Source of the DNA: Aggregatibacter segnis ATCC 33393
GTDB lineage: Bacteria > Pseudomonadota > Gammaproteobacteria > Enterobacterales > Pasteurellaceae
Assembly (NCBI RefSeq): GCF_000185305.1
Contig: NZ_GL622200.1
Span: forward strand, 1,662,330 to 1,726,329
DNA length: 64,000 bases
Direction of reading: 5' to 3'
The notes below the pieces were generated by a model that had not been told where the DNA came from, searched no databases, and saw only the letters and a list, made by a program, of their open reading frames with translations. This document shows, in pieces, positions 20,713 through 29,342 of this stretch; the first letter of the stretch is position 1, and each line of letters begins with the position of its first letter. The position numbers were made by a program, and so were the translations under genes.

Positions 20713-21450
20713 ATGCAAGCCATTAAACCGAACTGGAAAGTCCCTCAAAACGTGAAGGCGTTCACCACGCTTCGCCATGGCGGTGTGAGCCTTGCGCCTT
20801 ATGACAGTTTTAATTTGGGTGATCATGTAGAGGACGATAAAAACGCCGTGAAAATCAACCGCACTTTATTGGTAGAAAAATTCCATTTACCACAAATGCC
20901 GTTGTTCTTAAACCAAACTCATAGCACGCGCGTATTAACCCTGCCTTATGACGGGGAAGATTTCAATGCCGATGCGGTTTATACCTGCCAACCGAATCAA
21001 GTGTGTTTAGTGATGACTGCCGATTGTTTGCCCGTGTTATTTACCAATAAACAGGGCACGGAAGTGGCCGCTGCCCATGCCGGTTGGCGCGGATTATGCG
21101 ACGGCGTGTTAGAGCAAACTGTCGCCAAATTTCACTGTCCGCATGAAGACATCTTAGCGTGGTTCGGACCGGCTATTGGCCCAACGGCTTTCCAAGTAGG
21201 TCAAGAAGTTATCGATCAATTTGTTGCCCAAGATCCCCAAGCCACATCCGCCTTTATCGCAGATCCGAAAGCGAAAGACAAATTCCTCGGCAACCTTTAC
21301 CAAATCGCTACGCAACGCCTCAACGCCCTTGGTATTACCCAAATCAGCGGCGGCGAACACTGCACTTATCTTGAAGCAGACAAATTCTTTTCTTATCGCC
21401 GAGAGAATGTCACAGGAAGAATGGCGTCGGTAGTATGGATTAACGAATAA
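20713..21450 (+). CDS. pgeF: Polyphenol oxidase family / purine nucleoside phosphorylase PgeF (YfiH)
   Basis: Cu-oxidase_4 (multicopper polyphenol oxidoreductase) family. In E. coli the homologue edits a wrong amino acid out of the peptidoglycan precursor, and other members have been assigned purine nucleoside activity. 245 aa with the metal-binding motifs NQTHSTRV (about 67), TADCLPVLF (about 105) and AAHAGWRGLCDGV (about 120). ATG 20713 was chosen because it follows the rluD stop by one base and begins like homologues; an earlier in-frame start would overlap rluD by 32 bases. Confidence 0.92.
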   Translation: MQAIKPNWKVPQNVKAFTTLRHGGVSLAPYDSFNLGDHVEDDKNAVKINRTLLVEKFHLPQMPLFLNQTHSTRVLTLPYDGEDFNADAVYTCQPNQVCLVMTADCLPVLFTNKQGTEVAAAHAGWRGLCDGVLEQTVAKFHCPHEDILAWFGPAIGPTAFQVGQEVIDQFVAQDPQATSAFIADPKAKDKFLGNLYQIATQRLNALGITQISGGEHCTYLEADKFFSYRRENVTGRMASVVWINE

Positions 21451-21474
21451 TTTGATTTTTAATCTTTTTCATAA

Positions 21475-21506
21475 AAAAAGTGCGGTCATTTTTAACCGCA
21501 CTTTTA
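21475..21506. terminator. Inverted USS terminator between pgeF and fepA
   Basis: AAAAGTGCGGT and ACCGCACTTTT face each other across about 8 nt with A- and T-runs outside; it serves both converging genes. Confidence 0.85.
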
Positions 21507-21523
21507 TTTATCAAGGAAAGAAA

Positions 21524-23749
21524 TTAAAACGTATATTTCAACGTTGCATAATAAGCACGACCCGGCTCATTGTAAGTATGCGCGTTATAATTGGTACTAC
21601 TTGAAGAGCGATAAAGTCGTTTATCAAATAAGTTATTTACACCAACTCGAACACTCACGGTATTTTTCCAGTTGTAACCAGCACTTAAGCCCCAAATTGC
21701 ATAGCTACCGATATCAGAAGAATTTGCTAACTTACCACTTTCCATTCGATTCTCCGGATTCTTACGAGAAGTTTGCTTGCCGTATTGCGTATAGGTCAAC
21801 ATGGTATCGAACGCCTCTGTAATTTGATAGTTCAAACTGGAATTCAATGTATATTTTGGCACGATAGAAAGCGGGTTGCCGGTATCTTTATTTTTGGTTT
21901 TATGCATATAGGTGAAATTATTAACCCAAGATAATTTATCTTCAATTAATGGCAAGGTTAGGTTTCCTTCCAAACCTTCAATTACCGCACGGTTTGCATT
22001 GCCCCATTTATACACATAGTTTCCAAGAGTACTAAGACCAACAAACTTGCCATCAGATACAATTTTGTTACGGTAATCGTTGCGGAAATAGGCAATGGAG
22101 GCTAATAGACCATCTTTATCATATTCAATACCAATTTCCTTGTTCCAGCTAGTTTCCGGTTTAATCTCGCTGTTTCCTTGGAAATAACAGGTTTTGCCAT
22201 TCGGTACATAGGTTGGACAACCTTGGCCTAGGGTAAATAAAAGATAGTTCGGATTGGTTTGATAGAGGTTCGGTGCTTTATAAGCGCGAGCAATGCCACC
22301 TTTTATTTTCCAGTGTTCAGTTAAACCTTGTAAAAAGTTTAATCCTCCACTGATATTCGAACCGGAATAAGTATTGTAATCGTAACGTAGCGATGGCGTT
22401 AAAACCATTGACTTAGTAGCTGAGATATTGTCTTCAATAAAGAAAGCCCATTCACTTTGACTAGAATGCCCACCGCGAACATTATGTACACCGCTCGGTA
22501 AGGTTTCTGGAAGATCATAAATAACCTTACCGGAACGGTCACGTCTTCCCCCGAGCAATTGTGTCATAGAGGAAGCATCGTCTAAGCTACTGTGTGCTCC
22601 TTCAAAACCAACCGTCAGCATATGCTCGACGCCGAAAGTAAACGGAATATAGAATTCTGAACTAAAACGCGTATTTTTAAGAATAGAATCGCTAAAAGCT
22701 GATGTACTAGAATAACTGCCCTCTGGACCTCCTGCTAAGTATTCTGGTAAACGGCTATTTTTAGTTTTATCAAAAGTAATATAAGTTTTATTGTCGAAAT
22801 GATCGAATTTGCCTTCATAAGTTAAAGCATAGTTCTGACGATATAAACGAGCGGTTTCAGCTTTGCTTCCTGCCAACGTTTTAGTTTCAGGATAGTTTTT
22901 ATTATTGTAAAGCCCTGCTGAGCTATTTTGTGTATCACCGTTGTAAATATTGCCTTGGCGACTGAAACCAGAATCCAAGGTTAATTTATTTTTCTCATTG
23001 ATATTCCAAACTAAACGACCGTTAATATCTTTGTTACGTACACCTTCACGACCTGCAATAGCCGGATCGCCATTAATGCCCACATCGTCCGCTTGAGTCT
23101 TATTCCAGTTACCATATAGGCGGAATTGCAATATGTCTTTAATTAGTGCACCGCTTAAATTGAAACCTACACGATTCGTCGCACCTTCTTTTCTATCTTC
23201 CGGTTGATTCGTATAATAGCTTACGCTCCCATGCAAATCATTGGTGACAGGTTTGGTAATAATATTTACTACACCACCCATTGCTCCCGAACCATAACGT
23301 GCAGCTGCCGGACCACGCAACACCTCAACAGATTCAATGGCCTCTATCGGTATCCAGTTACTATCACCGCGAGAATTTCGCTCTCCTCTCACCCCATAAC
23401 GCTCCGCATTACGTGAAGTCACAGGTTTTCCATCGACTAAAATCAGCGTATTTTCAGGTCCCATTCCACGAATATCAATTTGGCGTTTATTTCCACGTTG
23501 CCCTGTAGCTGAGTTGCCAGTTAAGTTTACCCCTGGCATTGTTCGTAACACCTCAGAAATATCATTGGTGACGGGGCGTTTTGCTAAATCTTTTTCACTC
23601 ACTATTGAAACACCAAGCGACTGTTTTACTTGACTTTCCGCTGTAACACGAATTTCATCCAACTGTTGTGTAGCCACCGCAGCGTTTGCATTATTTACAA
23701 ATAATGCAGTACTGAGCAAACTCAACATGAAAATAGATTGTTTTTGCAT
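21524..23749 (-). CDS. fepA: FepA-type TonB-dependent catecholate siderophore receptor
   Basis: Outer-membrane receptor predicted to import ferric enterobactin or related catecholates using TonB energy. 741 aa: signal peptide (cleavage after NANA, about residue 23), TonB-box region DEIRVTAE near 31-38, plug domain (about 45-165) with TMPGVNLTGNSATGQRGN and DIRGMGPENTLILVDGKP, and a 22-strand barrel ending in ATLKYTF with C-terminal Phe. Many blocks are nearly identical to E. coli FepA (RAYKAPNLYQTNPNY, NNLFDKRLYRS, YNEPGR), so family is secure; exact ligand is inferred. AGGAG lies 8 nt before the ATG. No fepBDGC, ent or esterase gene lies nearby. Confidence 0.9.
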   Translation of the reverse strand: MQKQSIFMLSLLSTALFVNNANAAVATQQLDEIRVTAESQVKQSLGVSIVSEKDLAKRPVTNDISEVLRTMPGVNLTGNSATGQRGNKRQIDIRGMGPENTLILVDGKPVTSRNAERYGVRGERNSRGDSNWIPIEAIESVEVLRGPAAARYGSGAMGGVVNIITKPVTNDLHGSVSYYTNQPEDRKEGATNRVGFNLSGALIKDILQFRLYGNWNKTQADDVGINGDPAIAGREGVRNKDINGRLVWNINEKNKLTLDSGFSRQGNIYNGDTQNSSAGLYNNKNYPETKTLAGSKAETARLYRQNYALTYEGKFDHFDNKTYITFDKTKNSRLPEYLAGGPEGSYSSTSAFSDSILKNTRFSSEFYIPFTFGVEHMLTVGFEGAHSSLDDASSMTQLLGGRRDRSGKVIYDLPETLPSGVHNVRGGHSSQSEWAFFIEDNISATKSMVLTPSLRYDYNTYSGSNISGGLNFLQGLTEHWKIKGGIARAYKAPNLYQTNPNYLLFTLGQGCPTYVPNGKTCYFQGNSEIKPETSWNKEIGIEYDKDGLLASIAYFRNDYRNKIVSDGKFVGLSTLGNYVYKWGNANRAVIEGLEGNLTLPLIEDKLSWVNNFTYMHKTKNKDTGNPLSIVPKYTLNSSLNYQITEAFDTMLTYTQYGKQTSRKNPENRMESGKLANSSDIGSYAIWGLSAGYNWKNTVSVRVGVNNLFDKRLYRSSSSTNYNAHTYNEPGRAYYATLKYTF

Positions 23750-23902
23750 AAAATGCTCCTAAAGAAAAAGTATGTAATATATAAGGCGCTTATTCTAACG
23801 AAATAACACCCATTGTTGCAAATACGAATTAATTCTATTTATAAAATATTCTGTTTGGTTGGTATTTTCATATTGTGATTATGTTTCAATACTTAATTCT
23901 GG

Positions 23903-23930
23903 TTGAATTATTTTTTTGATGCAGTATTAT
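23903..23930 (+). promoter_or_regulatory. Promoter of the yhhQ leader
   Basis: TTGAAT and TATTAT with 16 bases between; start near 23937 would put the small hairpin and the riboswitch in the leader. Confidence 0.6.
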
Positions 23931-23964
23931 TTGCGCCCTGCATTTTTGCAGGCTCACAATATGT

Positions 23965-23999
23965 TCTGGGTTCCCTAACCCCAATTTAAACTAAAAAGG
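23965..23999 (+). promoter_or_regulatory. preQ1-I riboswitch controlling yhhQ
   Basis: The sequence CTGGGTTCCCTAACCCC followed by an A-rich tail AACTAAAAAGG fits the preQ1 class I aptamer: a short P1 stem (TGGG with CCCA), a C-rich loop, and a 3' tail that folds back as a pseudoknot. The tail contains AAGG at 23996-23999, seven bases before the yhhQ ATG, so ligand binding should hide the ribosome site (translational control). It resembles the Thermoanaerobacter tengcongensis aptamer closely. The gene it precedes transports preQ1 precursors, which supports the call. Confidence 0.85.
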
Positions 24000-24006
24000 T
24001 ATTCAA

Positions 24007-24735
24007 ATGACACACGCATTTTCGATTTTTAGCGATCGCCAAAAACGTCGAGCATTAGTTTTGCTCAGTTTCTTCCACATTTTTATCATTGCTGTCAGTA
24101 ACTATTTAGTGCAGCTTCCTTTTGAAATTCATGTGCCACTGACATTCTTCGGCGCACAAGAAGACTTTATGTTCCACAGCACCTGGGGCGCAATTACCTT
24201 CCCATTTATTTTCTTGGCGACGGATTTAACCGTGCGTATCTTCGGTGCGAAAGAAGCACGTTGGATCATTTTCGTGGTAATGATTCCGGCATTAATTATC
24301 AGCTATGTGGTCTCAACCCTCTTTTCAGATACCCAATATCAAGGTCTACAAGCATTAACCGAATTTAATATGTTTGTGTTCCGCATTGCAGTCGCGAGTT
24401 TCTTCGCCTATGTTTTCGGACAATTATTAGATGTTTTGGTATTCAATCGCTTACGCCAACTCAAAACTTGGTGGATAGCGCCAACCAGCTCCATGGTATT
24501 TGGTTCTATGGCAGACACTTATTTGTTCTTCGCGATTGCCTTCTATGCAAGCAGCGATCCGTTTATGGCGGAACACTGGATGGAAATCGGCTTCGTCGAT
24601 TATTTATTTAAATTATTCATCGGGTTACTGTTATTCGTCCCTGCTTACGGTGTATTCTTAAATATGATTCTGCGTAAGATTCAGCAACTGACTGCAGTGC
24701 TCGAAAATGACATGGAATTACCCCAAAATTCTTAA
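24007..24735 (+). CDS. yhhQ: Queuosine precursor transporter YhhQ
   Basis: Inner-membrane importer of 7-cyano- or 7-aminomethyl-7-deazaguanine (preQ0/preQ1) for tRNA queuosine synthesis (COG1738/DUF165 family). 242 aa with about six to seven membrane segments: near 18-36, 55-75, 82-102, 123-143, 155-178 and 197-222. The family pattern FLATDLTVRIFGAKEAR (about 70-86) and a conserved GSMADTYLFF are visible. Translation is predicted to be controlled by the preQ1 riboswitch directly upstream, giving feedback by the transported base. Confidence 0.93.
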   Translation: MTHAFSIFSDRQKRRALVLLSFFHIFIIAVSNYLVQLPFEIHVPLTFFGAQEDFMFHSTWGAITFPFIFLATDLTVRIFGAKEARWIIFVVMIPALIISYVVSTLFSDTQYQGLQALTEFNMFVFRIAVASFFAYVFGQLLDVLVFNRLRQLKTWWIAPTSSMVFGSMADTYLFFAIAFYASSDPFMAEHWMEIGFVDYLFKLFIGLLLFVPAYGVFLNMILRKIQQLTAVLENDMELPQNS

Positions 24736-24747
24736 AAAAGAAAGAAT

Positions 24748-24785
24748 AAAAAAATGCCCTGAATCATCAGGGCATTTTGTTTTTT
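24748..24785. terminator. Bidirectional terminator between yhhQ and hemY
   Basis: AAAATGCCCTGA / TCAGGGCATTTT perfect 12-bp stem with a 4-nt loop flanked by A- and T-runs, between converging genes. Confidence 0.9.
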
Positions 24786-24792
24786 GAAGAGA

Positions 24793-26067
24793 TTATTTTT
24801 GCGCTAAAAGTGCGGTCGGATTTTCTGATGTTTCTTCCGATAAGTTGAGATTTTCAACCGCCATCACAGACTTCAAACCGTCTTCACGTAATTGTTGTGC
24901 TGCCACCTTATCACCAACTTGCTCAAAGACATAAGATGCCATTGTAATGTCCGCCGGCTCCAATTTCTCTTTATTGGCGATTAACGCTTTAAACACCTCA
25001 TTGGCTTTAGCAAAATCATTGTTACGCACATATAAATAACCGAGTGCACGATGCGCACAACATTGCACCGATGTGTTTGCGCCTTTTAACCACTTGCTGA
25101 TAAATTTCACCAACTTGCTATTATCTTCAGGTTGCAAACGGCTGATTTGTTTAAACAATTCTTGCGTTAACGGGCTATTGTCACTATCTAATTTTTTCAC
25201 TAACTCCAACATGAATTCATAAGCGGACTCATGATCATTGGCATCAATCAAACGCGTAATTAACGCCAGTTTCACACGGGCATCATTGCGGCGTTTACGA
25301 GATTGTTCATCCCACCAATCTAACAAACCATCGACGCCTTCTTCATTCATTTTCTCATCAAGCAATCCATCTTCCACTTGGGTTTGTAATGCAACAAATT
25401 CCTGTGAGGCATACAAGCCGGATTTTTCGATTTGGTCTAAAATATTATCTAGCGCCTGGTAAGCTTTTGATTTTAAATAAATCTCAACGGCTAATTTAAG
25501 TACTTCCTTATTTTTCCCTGCCATCAACAATAAGCTGTCAACTGAACTACGCGCTGCCGGTAATTTATTTTGTTGTAATAAAATACGGATACGGGCAATT
25601 TCTAAAACCAAGCTATCAGAACCGGCAATTTCCGTTGCTTCCATTAAATAACGGTTTGCACTAAATTCATCACCACGCTGTTGTGCTGCTTCTGCTGCTT
25701 TAATGAAGTTCAGCACCGGCTCATCAGAATGCTTCGCATTTTTACCAATTAATTTTTCCGCTTTAGAATAATCCCCTTCATCCATACGCATTAAGCCTTC
25801 CAATGTTTGCTTTTGCGCTTTCGTGCGTTTACGACGAGAAAACCAGCTGTATGTGTTGTTGCTTAAACGGAAAAAACGGCTAATGACGACTTCAATGCTG
25901 TACACCAAGGCTAAAGCGAGCACGAAGAAGATCACTAAAGTAGTAATGGACATTTCGACGATATGACTTGCCGTTTCAATTCGCACATAGCCTTGCTTAC
26001 CCGCTAAATACGGCCCGGCAATTAAACTTGCCAGTAACAACAACATTAAAAATAGCACTCGTAACAT
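24793..26067 (-). CDS. hemY: HemY, TPR inner-membrane protein of the hem operon
   Basis: Membrane protein encoded with heme-biosynthesis genes in gamma-proteobacteria; not the protoporphyrinogen oxidase of Gram-positives also named HemY. 424 aa: two membrane segments at about 4-20 and 39-62, a basic segment [11 protein letters not shown] near 77-87, then TPR-type helical repeats to the end ([42 protein letters not shown]). Last gene of hemCDXY, 12 bases after hemX. Confidence 0.93.
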   Translation of the reverse strand: MLRVLFLMLLLLASLIAGPYLAGKQGYVRIETASHIVEMSITTLVIFFVLALALVYSIEVVISRFFRLSNNTYSWFSRRKRTKAQKQTLEGLMRMDEGDYSKAEKLIGKNAKHSDEPVLNFIKAAEAAQQRGDEFSANRYLMEATEIAGSDSLVLEIARIRILLQQNKLPAARSSVDSLLLMAGKNKEVLKLAVEIYLKSKAYQALDNILDQIEKSGLYASQEFVALQTQVEDGLLDEKMNEEGVDGLLDWWDEQSRKRRNDARVKLALITRLIDANDHESAYEFMLELVKKLDSDNSPLTQELFKQISRLQPEDNSKLVKFISKWLKGANTSVQCCAHRALGYLYVRNNDFAKANEVFKALIANKEKLEPADITMASYVFEQVGDKVAAQQLREDGLKSVMAVENLNLSEETSENPTALLAQK

Positions 26068-26079
26068 AATCTATTTCTC

Positions 26080-27507
26080 CTATTGTTGTCCTTGATTGAC
26101 TTCCGGTTTGGTTTCATTCGCCGGCGCGGTGGCAGCCTCATTTTCTTTTCCTGTTGGCTCAGTTCCCGAATTACCGTGCGACTCGAGTTCTTTATCCACA
26201 GAAAGCATGATTTTTTGCACTTCTTGTGTTGGCTTATTCAACAATTTATCTAAGGCATTTAACCCACTTAACTGAGTCGGCACATCCACGTAAATTGATT
26301 GTTCCGATAATTCATCCAAATTCTTCAAGAAGTTTTGAGCCACATCGGTATTGGTATCAAAATACGTCCGAATCCAAGAAGCTACAGTTTGCAAAGATTG
26401 TTTGTATAAATCGTCTTGTTGGCGTGGCACAGATAAAATTGCAATTTGTAAACGTAAACGAATATTCTCACGTAAATAAATATCTTGGTTTGGCGCTAAC
26501 AACGCTTTGTCATTCGCTTTCTTTGGGGTCACACGAATAAAATGATTTAAAAAACTCACCGCACTTTTTTCTGCATTTTCTTTCCAATCATCCAAAGAAT
26601 CCGTCAATTTATCGTTGTTCGGATCTTCATCAAAATTCACGTTTAACACCGTTAATTCGTCAACATTGTTCGCAAGCTCGGATAAATCTTGCATGATGGC
26701 GTTTTGGTCTACGTTATTAAGCGATAATAAGTTTTTCAAATCTGCGTGAATGGCGTTACGCACTGAAGTCACCTCTGGCAACGCAACTTTCGATAAAGTT
26801 TCATCGGCTACTTTTAACAACGCAATGCTGGTGTCCACATCATTATCTAACACCAATTTACGTAACGCATTATTGAGTAGAAAGTCTGCCTCGGTAAGCA
26901 ACCAATCATTGGGTTGCTCTGCTTTTGCTTGGTTCGCCAAGCGTTGCACTTCTTGTTTCAACGCTGATAAGCTTTGTTCTTTAACGGCAACTTCCTGATG
27001 TAACGCACCTATTTGCTCACTAGCGGCTTGAGAAAATACAATAAGTTGCTGAAGCTGTGCTCTTTCAGCTTCAAAATTTTGCCCTTCAGCTATTACTGCC
27101 GGTACTGACTGTTGTACTTTCCCTGAAAGTGCGGTCAATTTTTGTTGTATTTCCTCAACCTGTAACTGACCAAAATAATAGCCCGCGCCACCCAAACCTA
27201 GCGCAATTAAAATTGCTAACAAACCTAATGCAGAACCGCCTTTTTTTACAACTACCGTTTCTTTTACAGGTGTTTCTTTCGTTGTAGAAGCGTTAGCAAC
27301 AGTTTCCGCTACAGCAGATTGCTGTTCCGAAGAGAGCGTCTTTTCATTGTGTTCTTGTTGCATAGTGTTTACTTTATCCTCTATTGGAGCCTCAATTTGT
27401 TCAGTTAATGCCTCATCTTGTGTCGCTAAATCAAGATCTTCACTGATATCAATTTTCTGTTCCACTTCTGCATTCCGTTTCGACGGGTGAGATTTCTTGT
27501 TAGCCAT
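26080..27507 (-). CDS. hemX: HemX, putative uroporphyrinogen-III C-methyltransferase-like membrane protein
   Basis: Bitopic membrane protein of the hem operon; often annotated as a uroporphyrinogen methyltransferase, but no SAM-binding motif is visible, so I would not assert that activity. 475 aa: acidic, low-complexity cytoplasmic N-terminus (about 1-90), one membrane segment at about 95-114 (ALGLLAILIALGLGGAGYYF), a coiled coil at about 118-195, a helical periplasmic domain, and a Glu/Ala/Pro-rich tail. Third in hemCDXY; uptake signals occur near 26558 and 27128. Confidence 0.92.
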   Translation of the reverse strand: MANKKSHPSKRNAEVEQKIDISEDLDLATQDEALTEQIEAPIEDKVNTMQQEHNEKTLSSEQQSAVAETVANASTTKETPVKETVVVKKGGSALGLLAILIALGLGGAGYYFGQLQVEEIQQKLTALSGKVQQSVPAVIAEGQNFEAERAQLQQLIVFSQAASEQIGALHQEVAVKEQSLSALKQEVQRLANQAKAEQPNDWLLTEADFLLNNALRKLVLDNDVDTSIALLKVADETLSKVALPEVTSVRNAIHADLKNLLSLNNVDQNAIMQDLSELANNVDELTVLNVNFDEDPNNDKLTDSLDDWKENAEKSAVSFLNHFIRVTPKKANDKALLAPNQDIYLRENIRLRLQIAILSVPRQQDDLYKQSLQTVASWIRTYFDTNTDVAQNFLKNLDELSEQSIYVDVPTQLSGLNALDKLLNKPTQEVQKIMLSVDKELESHGNSGTEPTGKENEAATAPANETKPEVNQGQQ

Positions 27508-27536
27508 AAAATTTACCTATAAAGAAAAAATGTGGT

Positions 27537-28289
27537 TTAACGACATTGTAATAAGGTTTGTAATAACGTTCTATTGTCTGAACACGGACAAACCGTCACT
27601 TGTTGCCAACCTAACGCTTGCGCCAAATGGGCAATACGCTCACTGATTGTAATAAGGTGACAACTTTTTAGCCAATTATGTTCGCTTTGCGGAACAAAAT
27701 CCACTAATTGGGTGAGTATTTCAGCACTGGTCACGACTATCGTTTGTACGCCGGCTCGTTTGCACAAACTGGTTTGCTCCGCTTGATTGTAAACGAGAGG
27801 TTCACGTCGATAGCATTCGACAATTTCAATACTGCCACCACGTTGTTGTGCCTGTTCGGCAAAAAATTCCCGACCACCATTGCCGCGCAAAATTAATACC
27901 GTTTTCTCAGACAAATCTTGCATCATGGATATCTGCAATAATCCTTCACTATTTTCTTGCGTAGTCGGATAGTGAACAGCCATTTCTGTCATGGCAGCAA
28001 AATACTGAGCCGTACTTTTACCGACGGCGAAATAGGATAAGTCATCACGCCACTTGAAACCGGTATTTTTAATGGCTTTATCCGCAAAATCTACCGCATT
28101 TTTAGAAACAGCAAAGACATAATCGCCAGGTTTCAGCCTCGCTAATCTTGCAGGCAATTCATTCAGCTCCGCCCCACGAGTAATTTGAAATAGGGGTAAA
28201 TGCAACGCAACAATGCCGGCTTTCACCAACATCTCAACCAGTTGCTCCCCACGTTCATCAGGGCGTGTCACCAAAACAGCCATATTCAA
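27537..28289 (-). CDS. hemD: Uroporphyrinogen-III synthase
   Basis: Cyclises hydroxymethylbilane with inversion of ring D to uroporphyrinogen III, the branch point to heme and siroheme. 250 aa, normal length; low conservation is usual for HemD, but VTRPDERGEQLVEML at the N-terminus and TIVVTSAEILTQLVDFV near 185-200 match the two-domain fold. It follows hemC by three bases and precedes hemX. Confidence 0.94.
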   Translation of the reverse strand: MNMAVLVTRPDERGEQLVEMLVKAGIVALHLPLFQITRGAELNELPARLARLKPGDYVFAVSKNAVDFADKAIKNTGFKWRDDLSYFAVGKSTAQYFAAMTEMAVHYPTTQENSEGLLQISMMQDLSEKTVLILRGNGGREFFAEQAQQRGGSIEIVECYRREPLVYNQAEQTSLCKRAGVQTIVVTSAEILTQLVDFVPQSEHNWLKSCHLITISERIAHLAQALGWQQVTVCPCSDNRTLLQTLLQCR

Positions 28290-28292
28290 CTC

Positions 28293-29219
28293 TTATGCGT
28301 AAATATTTTGCAAAATCTTGTCAGCACCTTGTGCCAAAAGTTGCTCGGCAATTTGCACACCTAAAATTTCAGCATTTTCTACCGCACTTTGACCTTCCGC
28401 ACGAATAATTGTTGAACCGTCAACACTGCCCACCAAGGCTCGCAAGTTCAACATGCTCTCACGCAACACGGCATAACCACCAATAGGCACTTGGCAACCG
28501 CCTTGTAAGCGATTATTCATGGCGCGTTCCGCCAACACACAATAAGTCGTTTCGACATCAGCCAACGGTGCTAATAATTGTTTTACCTGTTCGTCATTCG
28601 TACGGCATTCAATCCCTACGGCGCCTTGCCCGGCAGCAGGAAGTGACTGTTCTACCTCAATAAAAGAAGTAATTCGATCTGCCAATCCCAAACGGATTAA
28701 ACCGGCAGAAGCCAAAATAATCGCATCAAAATCACCGTTGTCCAGTTTGCTCAAACGCGTTCCCACATTGCCTCGCAAAGAGCGAATTTCCAAATCCGGA
28801 CGTAAGGCTTTTAGCTGACACTGACGACGCAAACTGGATGTACCGACGATGGCTCCCGGAGGCAACTCGGCTAAAGTGCGGTAAGTATTTGAAACGAATG
28901 CATCACGCGGATCTTCACGCTTACAAATGACGGATAAACCTAGCCCCTCAGGAAATTGCATCGGCACGTCTTTCATAGAATGCACAGCGATGTCCGCTTC
29001 ATTATTCAACAATGCATTTTCCAATTCTTTCACAAACAAACCTTTACCGCCGATTTTCGCCAACGGAGAATCTAAAATCACATCGCCTTTAGTGACCATC
29101 GTCACTAACTCGATAGATAAATCGGGATACAACTGCTGTAAACGCGCTTTCACAAAGTTTGCCTGCCACAATGCTAATGGGCTTTGACGAGTGGCAATTT
29201 TTAAAGTTTTTTTAAACAT
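28293..29219 (-). CDS. hemC: Porphobilinogen deaminase (hydroxymethylbilane synthase)
   Basis: Polymerises four porphobilinogen units into hydroxymethylbilane on a covalent dipyrromethane cofactor. 308 aa. The cofactor-attachment Cys is in [13 protein letters not shown] near residue 241; the arginine-rich catalytic motifs [17 protein letters not shown] and [14 protein letters not shown] (about 128-160) and the HSMKDVP motif near 80 are intact. ATG 29219 begins [20 protein letters not shown] as in the family; the longer frame to 29333 covers the promoter. First gene of hemCDXY, divergent from cyaA. Confidence 0.98.
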   Translation of the reverse strand: MFKKTLKIATRQSPLALWQANFVKARLQQLYPDLSIELVTMVTKGDVILDSPLAKIGGKGLFVKELENALLNNEADIAVHSMKDVPMQFPEGLGLSVICKREDPRDAFVSNTYRTLAELPPGAIVGTSSLRRQCQLKALRPDLEIRSLRGNVGTRLSKLDNGDFDAIILASAGLIRLGLADRITSFIEVEQSLPAAGQGAVGIECRTNDEQVKQLLAPLADVETTYCVLAERAMNNRLQGGCQVPIGGYAVLRESMLNLRALVGSVDGSTIIRAEGQSAVENAEILGVQIAEQLLAQGADKILQNIYA

Positions 29220-29253
29220 AATAACGAGATATGAAAGTGATCTTATGTGCTTT

Positions 29254-29282
29254 ATCCTACCATTGTTAGCCCGTATTGTCAG
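29254..29282 (-). promoter_or_regulatory. Promoter of hemCDXY
   Basis: Minus strand CTGACA and TAGGAT with exactly 17 bases between; start near 29247, about 28 bases before the hemC ATG. Confidence 0.7.
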
Positions 29283-29342
29283 TTTCCATTTAATTTTTTT
29301 GCTTTCCTGAAGTACTGGTGATAGAGTACCCACCAGCCAAGT

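Noticed and set aside
23818-23842. Fur box upstream of fepA
   Set aside because: The GAATTAATTC palindrome is only 10 bp and the flanks do not fit the 19-base Fur consensus.
26080-27507. HemX as a working uroporphyrinogen-III methyltransferase
   Set aside because: No SAM-binding or SUMT signature is visible; the protein is a membrane-anchored coiled coil, so the inherited enzyme name is not supported.
29230-29250. CRP site in the hemC-cyaA gap
   Set aside because: One half (GTGATC) resembles CRP, but the other half site does not match.
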